From positions 1 to 11,877 of the forward strand of contig JBMHCG010000027.1 of the NCBI GenBank assembly GCA_049890035.1: DNA of 11,877 nucleotides. Direction: 5' to 3'. The position numbers were made by a program, and so were the translations under genes. The stretch comes from UBA11891 sp049890035 (lineage in GTDB: Bacteria > Bacteroidota > Bacteroidia > Flavobacteriales > Flavobacteriaceae). The notes beneath the pieces were generated by a model. That model saw only the letters and a list, made by a program, of their open reading frames with translations. It searched no databases and was not told the origin of the DNA. This document shows positions 1 through 7,582 of this stretch, one piece after another (position 1 is the first letter of the stretch; each line of letters starts with the position of its first letter).

Positions 1-1
1 T

Positions 2-2179
2 GCCCTTTCTGAAAAAAAACAATCCGTTCCAGAGAAAATCAGTTATAATTTTGATGTAAAACCGATACTGTCTGATAAATGCTATGCTTGTCATGGTCCT
101 GATCAAGAGGCCCGCCAGGCGGACTTGCGCTTAGATACTGAAGAAGGGGCCTTCGGAATGGCGCAGTATCTGAGTCAGCGCCCTATCATTTCAAGGGACA
201 AGCCACAAGAAAGTGCATTGCTGTATCATATTAATAGTCAGGATCCTAAAACGCAAATGCCTCCCCCTGATTCAAACCTCAATCTGACCAACTATCAGAA
301 AGAAGTATTGACACAGTGGATTGATCAAGGGGCTTCTTGGGAAGGGCATTGGGCGTATCAATTGCCAGTTCTGCCTGAACTACCCAAAACACAATATACC
401 GAGTGGGTCAACAACCCCATTGACCATTTTATTGCTTCAAAAATTGAGGCCTTTGGTTTGCGTCCTTCCCCTACGGCGAAAAAGGAAATTTTATTAAGAA
501 GATTGGCATTTGATTTGACGGGGTTACCTCCAAGTATCGCTCTGATGGATCGTTTTTTGAACGACGAATCCATAGATGCATATGAAAAAATGGTGGATCA
601 CTTTATGGCAAGTCCACAATTTGGAGAACGAATGGCATCGGTCTGGTTGGATGTGGCACGTTATGCTGATACGCATGGTTATCAAGACGATCTTGAACGT
701 GTCATGTGGCCATGGCGTGATTGGGTCATTCATGCGTTTAACAAGAACCTGCCGTATGATGAATTTATTACATGGCAGTTGGCAGGGGATCTTTTTGAAG
801 AACCTACTTTGGAACAAATTGTAGCCACTGGATTCAATCGCAACCATAAAATTACGCAAGAAGGAGGTGTCATTGACGAAGAATACCGTGTAGAGTACGT
901 AGCTGATAGAACGATTACTACGGCAAAAGCCCTAATGGGGATCACGGTAGAATGTGCGCGCTGTCATGATCATAAATACGATGCTATTGCCCAAAAAGAA
1001 TTTTTTAGTCTGTATAGTTTTTTTAATAATATCGACGAAAAAGGTCGTATTGAATACGGTGAGACTCCGGCCCCCTTTATTACGATTGATAGAGATATCG
1101 TTGAAAAGAACCTGTCCTTCCTACACTTACCAGATTCGATCACTAAAGTCGAATTGATGGTCATGGAAGAAGCCGAGAACTTGAGAAAAACATACACGCT
1201 TGGAAGAGGTCAGTACGATGCACCTGAGGAGGAGGTGAAGCCGGGCACACCGGAACAAATTTTACTATTTGACACATCCCAGTATCCGAGTAACAGGCGT
1301 GGCTTGGCACAATGGTTCTTTGATGAAAAAAACCCTTTGACAGCTCGGGTTGTGGTCAACCGTTTTTGGCAGCAATTTTTTGGGAAGGGTATCGTAGCAA
1401 CACCGGATGATTTTGGTAATCAAGGGGCACGCCCATCACATCCAGAACTGTTGGATTGGCTCGCGGTCACATTCAGAGAAACTGACCAATGGGATGTTAA
1501 AACCTTTATCAAACGATTGGTTTTGTCTGCTACCTACAAACAATCCAGCAAATTGCGTCCTGAACTTCAACAAATCGACCCTGCCAATCAATGGCTGGCA
1601 TCCTATCCTCGACAAAAATTAACTGCAGAAATGATTCGAGATAATGCTCTGGCAACCAGCGGATTGTTAAACAAGAGTATCGGTGGACCCAGTGTGAAAC
1701 CACATCAACCCGAGGGACTTTGGGAAGAAACCACTTCCGGTCAAGGATTAACTCAGTATCAAGCCAATGGTGGTTCCAATCGATTTAGAAGAAGTTTATA
1801 TACTTTCTGGAAGCGAACCGTTCCACCACCCAACATGATTACTTTTGATGCTTCGACTCGTGATTACTGTTCCGTCGAACGTCAGAAGACCAGTACCCCA
1901 CTTCAATCCCTAGTGCTCCTGAACGATCCTCAGTTTTTTAATGCAGCAAGTGCACTCGCCTCCATAATCAATGCTGATTCAACAACGCAAACTGATAGCG
2001 AAAAAATTGTATTGCTTTTTCGATCCATAACGTTACGAAACCCTACAGATGAAGAAATGCAACTACTGGAAAAATATTCTCACTCCTTACTTCAAAAGGA
2101 GGCAGTTACAGAGGGTAATCATTACATAGATCTTGCTTTATTGGTGTATAATTTAGACGAAACCACACAAAAAAGTTAA
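2..2179 (+). CDS. PSCyt1-DUF1549-DUF1553 (PSD1) cytochrome c-like protein, 5' partial
   Basis: The frame is open to the left window edge, so the true start and any signal peptide lie outside; 725 residues are visible. A TTG at 125 lies inside the haem domain and is not the start. Domains in order: PSCyt1-type haem domain (about residues 15-115, CYACH at 80-94, and a QMPPP motif that may supply a Met ligand); DUF1549/PSCyt2 (about 130-345, starting at NPIDHFIASKIEAFGLRPS, with a second haem motif CARCH at 953-967); a short linker ending in EEEVKPGTP; and DUF1553/PSD1 (about 420-700) with VVNRFWQQFFGKG, RPSHPELLDWL and RRSLYTFWKRTVPPP. The large insert that many planctomycete homologues carry between the DUFs is absent. 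By family this is an exported multihaem protein, probably for redox chemistry or electron transfer; its substrate is unknown. It is the first visible gene of operon A, and the DUF1501 gene follows after 3 bases, the usual pairing for these families. Confidence 0.93.
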   Translation, partial: ALSEKKQSVPEKISYNFDVKPILSDKCYACHGPDQEARQADLRLDTEEGAFGMAQYLSQRPIISRDKPQESALLYHINSQDPKTQMPPPDSNLNLTNYQKEVLTQWIDQGASWEGHWAYQLPVLPELPKTQYTEWVNNPIDHFIASKIEAFGLRPSPTAKKEILLRRLAFDLTGLPPSIALMDRFLNDESIDAYEKMVDHFMASPQFGERMASVWLDVARYADTHGYQDDLERVMWPWRDWVIHAFNKNLPYDEFITWQLAGDLFEEPTLEQIVATGFNRNHKITQEGGVIDEEYRVEYVADRTITTAKALMGITVECARCHDHKYDAIAQKEFFSLYSFFNNIDEKGRIEYGETPAPFITIDRDIVEKNLSFLHLPDSITKVELMVMEEAENLRKTYTLGRGQYDAPEEEVKPGTPEQILLFDTSQYPSNRRGLAQWFFDEKNPLTARVVVNRFWQQFFGKGIVATPDDFGNQGARPSHPELLDWLAVTFRETDQWDVKTFIKRLVLSATYKQSSKLRPELQQIDPANQWLASYPRQKLTAEMIRDNALATSGLLNKSIGGPSVKPHQPEGLWEETTSGQGLTQYQANGGSNRFRRSLYTFWKRTVPPPNMITFDASTRDYCSVERQKTSTPLQSLVLLNDPQFFNAASALASIINADSTTQTDSEKIVLLFRSITLRNPTDEEMQLLEKYSHSLLQKEAVTEGNHYIDLALLVYNLDETTQKS

Positions 2180-2182
2180 TTA

Positions 2183-3649
2183 ATGGATCCTTTACATCAG
2201 CATTTATTAAACCAAAACAGGCGTCATTTTCTTCAGAAATTAGGATTGGGAATCGGTGGTTTGGCTTTGGGTGGTCTTATGGATCCATTTAGCCATTCGG
2301 GTAGCGAGGCAGCTACTTCACTTTTACAGATTGGATCCGTACCCCTTCCACATTTTGCTCCCAAAGCCAAACGTGTTATCTACCTATTCCAAAGTGGGGG
2401 ACCTTCCCAGTTGGACTTATTTGACTATAAACCAGTATTGAATAGGATGCGTGGACAGGATTTACCCGAGTCTGTTCGTAAAGGGCAGCGTTTGACGGGG
2501 ATGACCTCCGGTCAAGAAAGTTTTCCTTTAACGGGTAGCGTTTTTGATTTTAAGCAACATGGGGAATCTCGTGCTTGGGTAAGTGAATTAATGCCTTACA
2601 CAGCTAAAATTGCAGACGAATTGTGTTTTGTAAAGTCAATGCACACAGAAGCAATCAATCACGATCCTGCTATTACGTTCTTCCAGACCGGTTCACAACA
2701 ATCGGGACGACCCAGTTTTGGTTCCTGGATGAGTTATGGTTTGGGGAGTTTAAATGCAAACCTACCTGCATTTATAGTGATGCTATCACGCGGGAGTGGA
2801 CGACCGAATGGTCAGCCTCTTTATTCCCGATTGTGGGGCAATGGATTTTTGAGCTCACTGCATCAGGGTGTTCAATTCCGTGCTGGAAAAGACCCAGTGT
2901 TATATTTGAAAAATCCGGATGGAATTTCTCGCAAAGACCGGCGCCAAATGCTAGACTATCTCGCCGCTATGAACGAGGAACAGGAAAAAATATTTGGTGA
3001 TCCTGAAGTCGCCAATCGCATTGCGCAGTACGAAATGGCCTATCGGATGCAAACTTCTGTTACGGATGTTATGAATATTGATAAAGAACCAGATCATGTC
3101 TTTCAAATGTACGGCCCCGATGCTCTTACCCCAGGAACTTTTGCTGCGAATTGTATTCTTGCACGCCGTCTCGCTGAACGGGATGTCCGATTTATCCAGC
3201 TCTACCACATGGGCTGGGATCAACACGACAATTTACCAACCCAAATAGCCAAACAAGCAAAGGACGTTGACCAGCCCTCGGCAGCACTAATTATGGATCT
3301 CAAACAACGCGGGTTATTAGAAGACACCCTCGTTATTTGGGGTGGCGAATTTGGACGTACAAATTATAGTCAAGGGACCCTAACCGAAAAAAATTACGGT
3401 CGTGATCACCATCCCAGATCTTTTACCATGTTTATGGCTGGCGGTGGAATAAAAGCTGGATTGACCCATGGTGAAACAGATGAATTTGGATACAATATTA
3501 TCAAAGACCCTGTGCATGTTCATGACTTACAGGCTACGATGTTGCATCAATTGGGGGTGGATCACACCAAACTAACCTATAAATATCAGGGGCGTCGCTT
3601 TCGACTGACAGATGTATCTGGGAATGTTATTCATTCAATATTGAGTTAG
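2183..3649 (+). CDS. DUF1501 family protein with Tat-type signal
   Basis: A 488-residue DUF1501 protein, complete. The N-terminus has a twin-arginine-like signal: NRRHFLQK (residues 12-19) followed by a Gly/Leu-rich hydrophobic stretch to about 32, so folded export to the periplasm is likely. Family hallmarks are GGPSQLDLFDYKP (72-84), HDPAITFFQTGSQQSGRPS (160-178), YHMGWDQHDN (341-350), WGGEFGRT (386-393) and GRDHHPRSFT (406-415). DUF1501 falls in the alkaline phosphatase/sulfatase-like superfamily, so these His/Asp/Glu motifs probably form a metal site; that is a family-level inference and the reaction is unknown. The ATG lies 3 bases after the preceding stop, with no clear Shine-Dalgarno site, as is normal in Bacteroidota. 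DUF1501 genes commonly sit next to DUF1549/DUF1553 genes, as here, suggesting that the two products act together. Confidence 0.95.
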   Translation: MDPLHQHLLNQNRRHFLQKLGLGIGGLALGGLMDPFSHSGSEAATSLLQIGSVPLPHFAPKAKRVIYLFQSGGPSQLDLFDYKPVLNRMRGQDLPESVRKGQRLTGMTSGQESFPLTGSVFDFKQHGESRAWVSELMPYTAKIADELCFVKSMHTEAINHDPAITFFQTGSQQSGRPSFGSWMSYGLGSLNANLPAFIVMLSRGSGRPNGQPLYSRLWGNGFLSSLHQGVQFRAGKDPVLYLKNPDGISRKDRRQMLDYLAAMNEEQEKIFGDPEVANRIAQYEMAYRMQTSVTDVMNIDKEPDHVFQMYGPDALTPGTFAANCILARRLAERDVRFIQLYHMGWDQHDNLPTQIAKQAKDVDQPSAALIMDLKQRGLLEDTLVIWGGEFGRTNYSQGTLTEKNYGRDHHPRSFTMFMAGGGIKAGLTHGETDEFGYNIIKDPVHVHDLQATMLHQLGVDHTKLTYKYQGRRFRLTDVSGNVIHSILS

Positions 3650-3652
3650 TGA

Positions 3653-4687
3653 ATGATTTCAAGACGTAGTTTTTTACACACTACCATGATGACAGGAGCA
3701 AGTTCGCTGTTGCCCCATGCATTTTGGAGTTGTCGTGAAAACGTTCCTTTGGTGATAGGCGAAAATGATTTTCAATATCGTATTGTACCGCATTGGGGGA
3801 GGCTTGATGCAACAAGATTTCCTGTCAAAGATTGCCATGAAATGGTACAAACCAAAAATGGTGATCTGTATCTACTTACCAATCACACCAGAAACAATAT
3901 TTTGGTTTACAATTTAGACGGTCGTTTAACGAATGCTTGGGGCACACAATTTCCAGGGGCTCATGGTTTAACTTTGTTCGACGAGAACGGTACTGAGGTA
4001 CTTTGGATCACGGATTATGAACGCCATCAGGTATTTAAGACAACATTAAACGGCCAGATTCTCCTTACCCTAGATGCACCGCAAGACATCGAAATATACA
4101 GGGATAAAACAAACTACAAACCAACAGAAACAGCAGTTGCACCCGATGGGAGTCTCTTTGTTGCGGATGGATATGGTGCCCAAAATATTTTACATTATGA
4201 TCCACAAGGGCACTTGATAAAAGTATTTGGGGGGTACGGTACAGAAAAAGATCAATTTATTAATGCGCATGGTATTTGTCTTGACGATCGCAACAATGAG
4301 TTACCAACTTTACTCATAACTGCTAGAGAGCAACAGGCTGTAAAGCGTTTTTCATTGGAAGGTGACTATCTACAAACAATTTCTTTTCCTGGTGCCCATA
4401 TTTGTCGTCCTGTTATTCATAAAAAGAATTGTTACTATAGTGTTCTTAAAAGCAATACAGGCGTGGGTAATTCTGATTCAGGTTTTGTTTTGATTACGGA
4501 TGAAAATGACTCGGTAGTTTCATGTCCAGGAGCAATAAGAATCGAAAAAGAGGGAACCTCTTATTTTCAGCAAAAACTACGCATTTTTCAGTATCCCCAC
4601 GATGTTTGTATTGATCAAGACGAGAATATTTATGTAGCCCAATGGAACTCGGGTAACAGTTATCCAATAAAACTCGAACGTGTATGA
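3653..4687 (+). CDS. NHL-repeat / six-bladed beta-propeller protein with Tat-type signal
   Basis: A 344-residue exported protein. SRRSFLHT (residues 3-10) and a short hydrophobic stretch form a twin-arginine-type signal. Cys27 (AFWSC) could be lipidated but the lipobox is poor. The mature part looks like an NHL propeller: recurring blade pieces include GDLYLLTNHTRNNILVYNLDG (70-90, a repeat unit), HGLTLFDENG (104-113), APDGSLFVADGYGAQNILHY (163-182), HGICLDD (206-212) and HDVCIDQDENIYVAQWN (316-332). The HG/HD-plus-DG spacing resembles the propellers of peptidyl-alpha-hydroxyglycine alpha-amidating lyase-like proteins, but the function cannot be assigned from sequence alone. NHL proteins often serve as binding or scaffold modules, and some are lyases. 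It starts 3 bases after the DUF1501 stop, and its TGA overlaps the next ATG (ATGA at 4684-4687), indicating translational coupling within operon A. Confidence 0.88.
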   Translation: MISRRSFLHTTMMTGASSLLPHAFWSCRENVPLVIGENDFQYRIVPHWGRLDATRFPVKDCHEMVQTKNGDLYLLTNHTRNNILVYNLDGRLTNAWGTQFPGAHGLTLFDENGTEVLWITDYERHQVFKTTLNGQILLTLDAPQDIEIYRDKTNYKPTETAVAPDGSLFVADGYGAQNILHYDPQGHLIKVFGGYGTEKDQFINAHGICLDDRNNELPTLLITAREQQAVKRFSLEGDYLQTISFPGAHICRPVIHKKNCYYSVLKSNTGVGNSDSGFVLITDENDSVVSCPGAIRIEKEGTSYFQQKLRIFQYPHDVCIDQDENIYVAQWNSGNSYPIKLERV

Positions 4688-5457
4688 GGTGGATTGTTAT
4701 TGGATTTATTTTGTTATTCCATCTTGGTTGTAAGGACAAAGACGCTCGCTATCTTTTTGCTGATACAGTTTCTCTTGCTACACCGATGGTAGAGAGTACA
4801 TCACTGTTTTCCTCCCCCCACAATCGACTGCTGGCAACGGCCTTGCCTTCTCAGAACCAGTTGCAAGTCGTTCACAAAGAAACAGGGAAAGAACTACAAA
4901 CCGCGGTGCTGGCTGTTCCTGGTTCTTACGAAATTAGGGCATTACAAGAACCTTTTCAGCCGAGTGATTGGGTCTCAATTGAAATACTTCCTTTGGGTAT
5001 GCCTGTGGCAGAATTGGAATGGTCATCAGTCACTACACCTACTTATTTTAAAAAAGGGAGTACTGTATTGACAGACGGAAAACACGCGCCGTTAAACTTT
5101 CGTGACAGTGGTTGGATCGGAGCAGATAAACCTTTTCAACTTCAAATACATTTACACAAACAAACGCTTGTGGATTCGATTGTTTTGGGTGTTTTAGTAG
5201 ATTCTTCAGCTTGGATTTTACCCTTGTCAACGGTTCAACTTCAATGGGATACAAATGCAGCTGGGCAAAAGAAAATTACAGATACCATCCGTGTGTCCTA
5301 TGATGAAACGATAGTGAAACACCAATTTGTTTCTATTCCATTGGGAGCACAAACACAGGATTTAACACTGGATTTTACACCCAACAATTTACCGGTGTAT
5401 CATCCGGGAGTTGGCCATTCGGCCTGGTTATTTTTGGATGAACTGATTGTTTATTAA
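4684..5457 (+). CDS. Lipoprotein with C-terminal discoidin-like module
   Basis: A 257-residue protein of no named family that I recognise. Residues 1-16 form a Sec lipoprotein signal, with a hydrophobic stretch and the lipobox HLGC (Cys16). Residue +2 is Lys, so outer-membrane sorting is possible. About 20-120 is a predicted beta-rich region without a clear match. About 121-257 closely parallels the C-terminus of the next gene's product: LNFRDSGWIG (137-146) matches LNFADGKWLG there, and the final YHPGVGHSAWLFLDELIVY (239-257) matches WHPAAGEDAWLFVDEVLFW. Similar endings occur in F5/8-type (discoidin-like) domains at the C-termini of Bacteroidota hexosaminidase-type proteins, so carbohydrate or surface binding is the likeliest role; this is inference. 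The gene overlaps the NHL gene by ATGA and ends in a TAATG overlap with a mini-ORF leading into the cytochrome gene. Confidence 0.85.
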   Translation: MRWIVIGFILLFHLGCKDKDARYLFADTVSLATPMVESTSLFSSPHNRLLATALPSQNQLQVVHKETGKELQTAVLAVPGSYEIRALQEPFQPSDWVSIEILPLGMPVAELEWSSVTTPTYFKKGSTVLTDGKHAPLNFRDSGWIGADKPFQLQIHLHKQTLVDSIVLGVLVDSSAWILPLSTVQLQWDTNAAGQKKITDTIRVSYDETIVKHQFVSIPLGAQTQDLTLDFTPNNLPVYHPGVGHSAWLFLDELIVY

Positions 5458-5480
5458 TGATGAGAAAAGATATTTTGTAA
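5457..5480 (+). other. Seven-codon mini-ORF bridging two genes by TAATG overlaps
   Basis: The lipoprotein stop TAA (5455-5457) shares its last A with an ATG. That ATG opens an eight-codon frame encoding MMRKDIL and then TAA at 5478-5480. The last A of this TAA is in turn the first base of the ATG proposed as the start of the large cytochrome gene. The arrangement is seen directly. A termination-reinitiation relay is an inference, and such a short frame can easily arise by chance. Confidence 0.3.
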
Positions 5481-7492
5481 TGTGGGCTGATTACTTTGGA
5501 AAATTTCACCCCTTAGCCGTACACCTTCCCATAGGAGCACTATTGTTTACCCTTTTGATGGTGTTGATGGCTTTGAAAGAATACACCACCTATGCAAAGG
5601 CTATTAAATTAAGTTTGGCCTTCAGTTTTATGGGTGCTTTACTGTCTAGCTGCCTCGGCTACTTATTGTATCAATCTGGTGGCTATGAGGAAGAAGCAGT
5701 CCAAATACACTTGATGCTGGGTTGGGCATCGACGCTTTGTTTAGCTATTTTATGGTTTCTTTTTGAACGAGTTCCGTATCAGCACGTTTTTTTACCAATA
5801 TTTCTGACCAGTATTTTCGTTATTGGATTGACAGGTCATTTTGGTGGACAACTAACCCACGGTGAAACCTATTTGGCTTTACCCACTCCTACGCCTCCCC
5901 AAAGCCAAATAGCCACAGATTCCATTCAATTATACAATCAAGTTATCTCAAAAATTTTTGACAAAAAATGTGTTAGTTGCCACAACTTTTCAAAACGCAA
6001 AGGCGGACTTGCTTTGCATCTACCACAGGCAATAATAGAAGGAGGGGAGCGGGGTCTTCCCTACACGGAATTTAATGCTAGTCAAAGCAGAATAATTAGC
6101 TATGCCAATTTACCTATAGAAGACCCATTGCATATGCCTCCACGGGGTCGGACACAACTTACTTCCAATGAGTTGAATGTACTCCGTTATTGGATTGACA
6201 ATGGAGCCTCGTTTGATGATACGAACTACGTGAAGAATATGCCAGAGAAAATCCAGAACATTCTTGCCCAATTATTACCCAAAACAGTGCCTGACGTAGC
6301 ATCCTTGAGTTTGACCGAATTGAAAAAATTACAGGCAGCACAATTTCGAGTAACTAGTTATATTGCTCATACTCCATTTATCCAGCTACGATTTGAAGGT
6401 GCCTTGTTGGATCAAAAAGGGTTGGATGCAATGGAAGCTGCTGCTGAACAAATTGTAGTCTTGGAGCTCCCAAAACTGAATTTACCGAGTGGTTTTTGGC
6501 CACTACTAAAAAAGTTAAAAAACATACAAAAATTACGCCTTGATGAATCCAATGTACAAGACGAACACCTAGTCCATCTAATCGATTTACCGTTAAAATC
6601 AATAAATCTGGTGGGGACATCAATTTCAGCTAAAGGGATGGAACATTTATTGAAGCATCCTTCATTGGAACGTCTCTATGTCTGGAACACTGAAATAAAA
6701 AAAGATGAGCAAATAGTTTTGCAGCAAAAAACACCTATCCAATTGATTTTTGGTGTTTTTGATGGCTTCTCAAACCCACAACAATTAAAACCTCCGCAGC
6801 TGACTACAGCTAAAACCCTATTTGATAGTGTATTGGATGTCAATTTTTACAATAAAGTGAAAGGAAATGTGATACGCTATACCCTGGATGGCTCTATACC
6901 TGACTCCACTGCCGCTATTTACAGCGAACCCATTATGATTAATAAGTCCCTAACTTTGCAAGCCAGAAGCTTTAAAAAGGGGTGGTTGCCCAGTGAAGTC
7001 TTACGTGAAGAATATTTCAAAGTTCGAAAGAAATTGGTTGACTACAAGATGCTCACCCGACCGTCCAATCGATACGCTGGAGTTCATAAACTTTTTGACT
7101 TTGAAGAAGGAACGCTCAATTTTGCAGACGGGAAATGGCTTGGATTTTCTGGTAATGATCTCATCTTCACGACCAAAATAAAGCAGCAAGAATCAATTAA
7201 AAATATAACAGTTAGTTGTATGGAATCCATCGGAGGATGGATTATATATCCCAAACGATTGCAAGTGTTTGCTCGTAATGCCTCATCAGATTTTGAACGA
7301 ATTGCCAAATACGACTACCGACCTAAAAATATCCCTACGGAAAACACAAAAAAAAGTTTTACCCTAGCGGTTGATACCAAAGGATATACAGAACTAAAGG
7401 TGGTCGTTGAGAACTTTGGTAAATTGCCAGAATGGCATCCCGCAGCAGGAGAAGATGCCTGGTTGTTTGTCGATGAGGTTCTTTTTTGGTAA
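5480..7492 (+). CDS. Membrane-anchored multidomain cytochrome: DUF2231-like, PSCyt1-like haem, LRR, CHB_HEX_C-like, discoidin-like
   Basis: ATG 5480 gives 670 residues beginning MWADYFGKFHPLAVHLPIGA, a typical DUF2231-like start. A TTG at 5447 would extend it by 11 residues into the previous gene and is less likely. About four membrane helices lie at 15-33, 41-63, 78-95 and 103-122, and His10 and His15 are candidate polar or haem-contacting residues. A haem domain follows (about 150-248, CVSCH at 5969-5983, HMPP at 218-221, WIDNGASF at 238-245), then leucine-rich repeats (about 325-405, repeat spacing about 23-24), a chitobiase/beta-hexosaminidase C-terminal-like domain (about 455-515, RYTLDGSIPDS then SEPI and LTLQARSFKKGWLPSEV), and a discoidin-like module (about 540-670). 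By family this is an inner-membrane protein with periplasmic domains that could pass electrons from a carbohydrate-related reaction. That role is inferred. It is the last gene of operon A. Confidence 0.88.
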   Translation: MWADYFGKFHPLAVHLPIGALLFTLLMVLMALKEYTTYAKAIKLSLAFSFMGALLSSCLGYLLYQSGGYEEEAVQIHLMLGWASTLCLAILWFLFERVPYQHVFLPIFLTSIFVIGLTGHFGGQLTHGETYLALPTPTPPQSQIATDSIQLYNQVISKIFDKKCVSCHNFSKRKGGLALHLPQAIIEGGERGLPYTEFNASQSRIISYANLPIEDPLHMPPRGRTQLTSNELNVLRYWIDNGASFDDTNYVKNMPEKIQNILAQLLPKTVPDVASLSLTELKKLQAAQFRVTSYIAHTPFIQLRFEGALLDQKGLDAMEAAAEQIVVLELPKLNLPSGFWPLLKKLKNIQKLRLDESNVQDEHLVHLIDLPLKSINLVGTSISAKGMEHLLKHPSLERLYVWNTEIKKDEQIVLQQKTPIQLIFGVFDGFSNPQQLKPPQLTTAKTLFDSVLDVNFYNKVKGNVIRYTLDGSIPDSTAAIYSEPIMINKSLTLQARSFKKGWLPSEVLREEYFKVRKKLVDYKMLTRPSNRYAGVHKLFDFEEGTLNFADGKWLGFSGNDLIFTTKIKQQESIKNITVSCMESIGGWIIYPKRLQVFARNASSDFERIAKYDYRPKNIPTENTKKSFTLAVDTKGYTELKVVVENFGKLPEWHPAAGEDAWLFVDEVLFW

Positions 7493-7508
7493 TTGATTTT
7501 TTTTTTCA

Positions 7509-7532
7509 ACTTCCAACAAGGGTATTGGAAGT
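7509..7532. terminator. Perfect 8-bp inverted repeat between the convergent operons
   Basis: ACTTCCAA (7509-7516) and TTGGAAGT (7525-7532) pair perfectly around an 8-base loop. The hairpin starts 16 bases after the cytochrome stop and lies about 50 bases past the stop of the opposing TIM-barrel gene. Its position suits a bidirectional terminator. However, no T tract follows it on either strand: the T10 run (7497-7506) precedes it on the plus strand. It may act differently or mark a processing site. Confidence 0.4.
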
Positions 7533-7582
7533 AAGAGAGTTCCATTTAAAAATCCACTAGATGGAATGGATAGACATAACTG

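Noticed and set aside
125..2179. TTG at 125 as the start of the DUF1549/1553 protein
   Set aside because: The frame is open upstream and encodes the CYACHGPDQ haem motif that belongs to the same domain, so the real start lies outside the window.
2183..2294. Repeated ATGGATCC followed by a T/A-rich stretch near 2183 and 2280
   Set aside because: Only about eight bases match, inside one coding sequence; chance is sufficient.
2623..3000. 125-residue plus-strand ORF inside the DUF1501 gene
   Set aside because: It is an out-of-frame overlap of a well-supported gene and its composition is not protein-like.
5447..7492. TTG at 5447 as the start of the multidomain cytochrome
   Set aside because: It would add 11 unconserved-looking residues inside the previous gene; the ATG at 5480 gives the family-typical MWADYFGKFHPL start.
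7497..7506. T10 run as the tail of a rho-independent terminator for operon A
   Set aside because: No stable stem is visible just upstream of it; the clear hairpin lies downstream of the T run instead.
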